Assembly: GCF_963576545.1 (NCBI RefSeq)
Contig: NC_083641.1
Location: 20,661,523-20,725,522, forward strand
DNA length: 64,000 nucleotides
Reading direction: 5' to 3'
From: Limanda limanda
Taxonomy: Eukaryota > Chordata > Actinopteri > Pleuronectiformes > Pleuronectidae
The notes below the pieces were generated by a model. The model searched no databases. It saw only the letters and a list, made by a program, of their open reading frames with translations, and was not told the origin of the DNA. Numbering within the stretch: the first letter of the stretch is position 1; every line of letters begins with the position of its first letter. Shown one piece after another: positions 63,771 to 64,000 of this stretch. The translations under genes were made by a program, and so were the position numbers.

Positions 63771-64000
63771 GATGCTTGTGCTAGGTGGTTAGCTTAGCCG
63801 GGTTAGCTGAGTGTTGTCATCTGCGGACTCTGGAAGCTTCGTTTGCAGCCACACGTAGGCTCCTGTGGGGTTCAACTCACAACACAGACACACAACTTTC
63901 CCTCACTGCACCTGAGCTCGATTAGTTTCCATAAACAACTGTGTGTTCACCGGATCCTCGACTCACAACACACGCCGTTAAATTTTGGAGTTGATCGTTG
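63771..64000. promoter_or_regulatory. thap12 promoter region (partial)
   Basis: The 230 bases upstream of the thap12 ATG are GC-richer than the neighbouring intron and include 'ggttagcttagccgggttagc'. No TATA box is seen. A head-to-head neighbour may begin beyond the window. Confidence 0.35.

Overview
The window looks like nuclear DNA from a bony (teleost) fish. The genes are spliced vertebrate orthologues with short introns and canonical GT-AG borders. The spaces between them hold CA/GT microsatellites, a tRNA-headed SINE, and hAT-type transposons with 8-bp target-site duplications. All exon borders below were placed by eye from splice motifs, reading phase and remembered family sequences. 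No alignment or database search was run.

Layout. 1-11.7 kb is mostly non-coding; the one convincing exon (1451-1529, minus) is probably a 5' coding exon of a gene that continues off the left edge, and synteny suggests plch1. 11.8-16.2 kb (minus) is a five-exon C3orf33 orthologue with a tandem array of ~260-bp units in intron 1. 16.2-17.7 kb is a shared CpG-rich head-to-head promoter. 17.7-33.9 kb (plus) is a complete 30-exon med13, the Mediator kinase-module subunit (2,125 codons, every phase consistent). 36.5-43.1 kb (plus) holds a poorly conserved gene whose middle exons carry AUTS2/fibrosin-family signatures, and a 1.24-kb hAT element carrying a degraded histone H3 copy lies in the same stretch. 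44.0-49.0 kb (minus) is hinfp, the nine-finger histone H4 transcription factor, with a BED-finger hAT element in its last intron and a MITE next to one splice donor. 53.1-58.6 kb (minus) is map6 (STOP), in a short form without the central repeats. 60.1-63.8 kb (minus) is thap12, itself a domesticated THAP plus hAT-transposase protein.

The genes do not form one pathway. Several act in nuclear gene regulation (med13, hinfp, the AUTS2-like gene, possibly thap12), while map6 stabilises microtubules. In human the same genes lie on different chromosomes (from memory: C3orf33 and PLCH1 on 3q25, MED13 on 17q23, HINFP on 11q23, MAP6 and THAP12 on 11q13), so the order is a fish-lineage arrangement.

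The most unusual items are the histone H3 pseudogene carried inside a hAT transposon and the divergent, apparently short AUTS2-family gene beside it.
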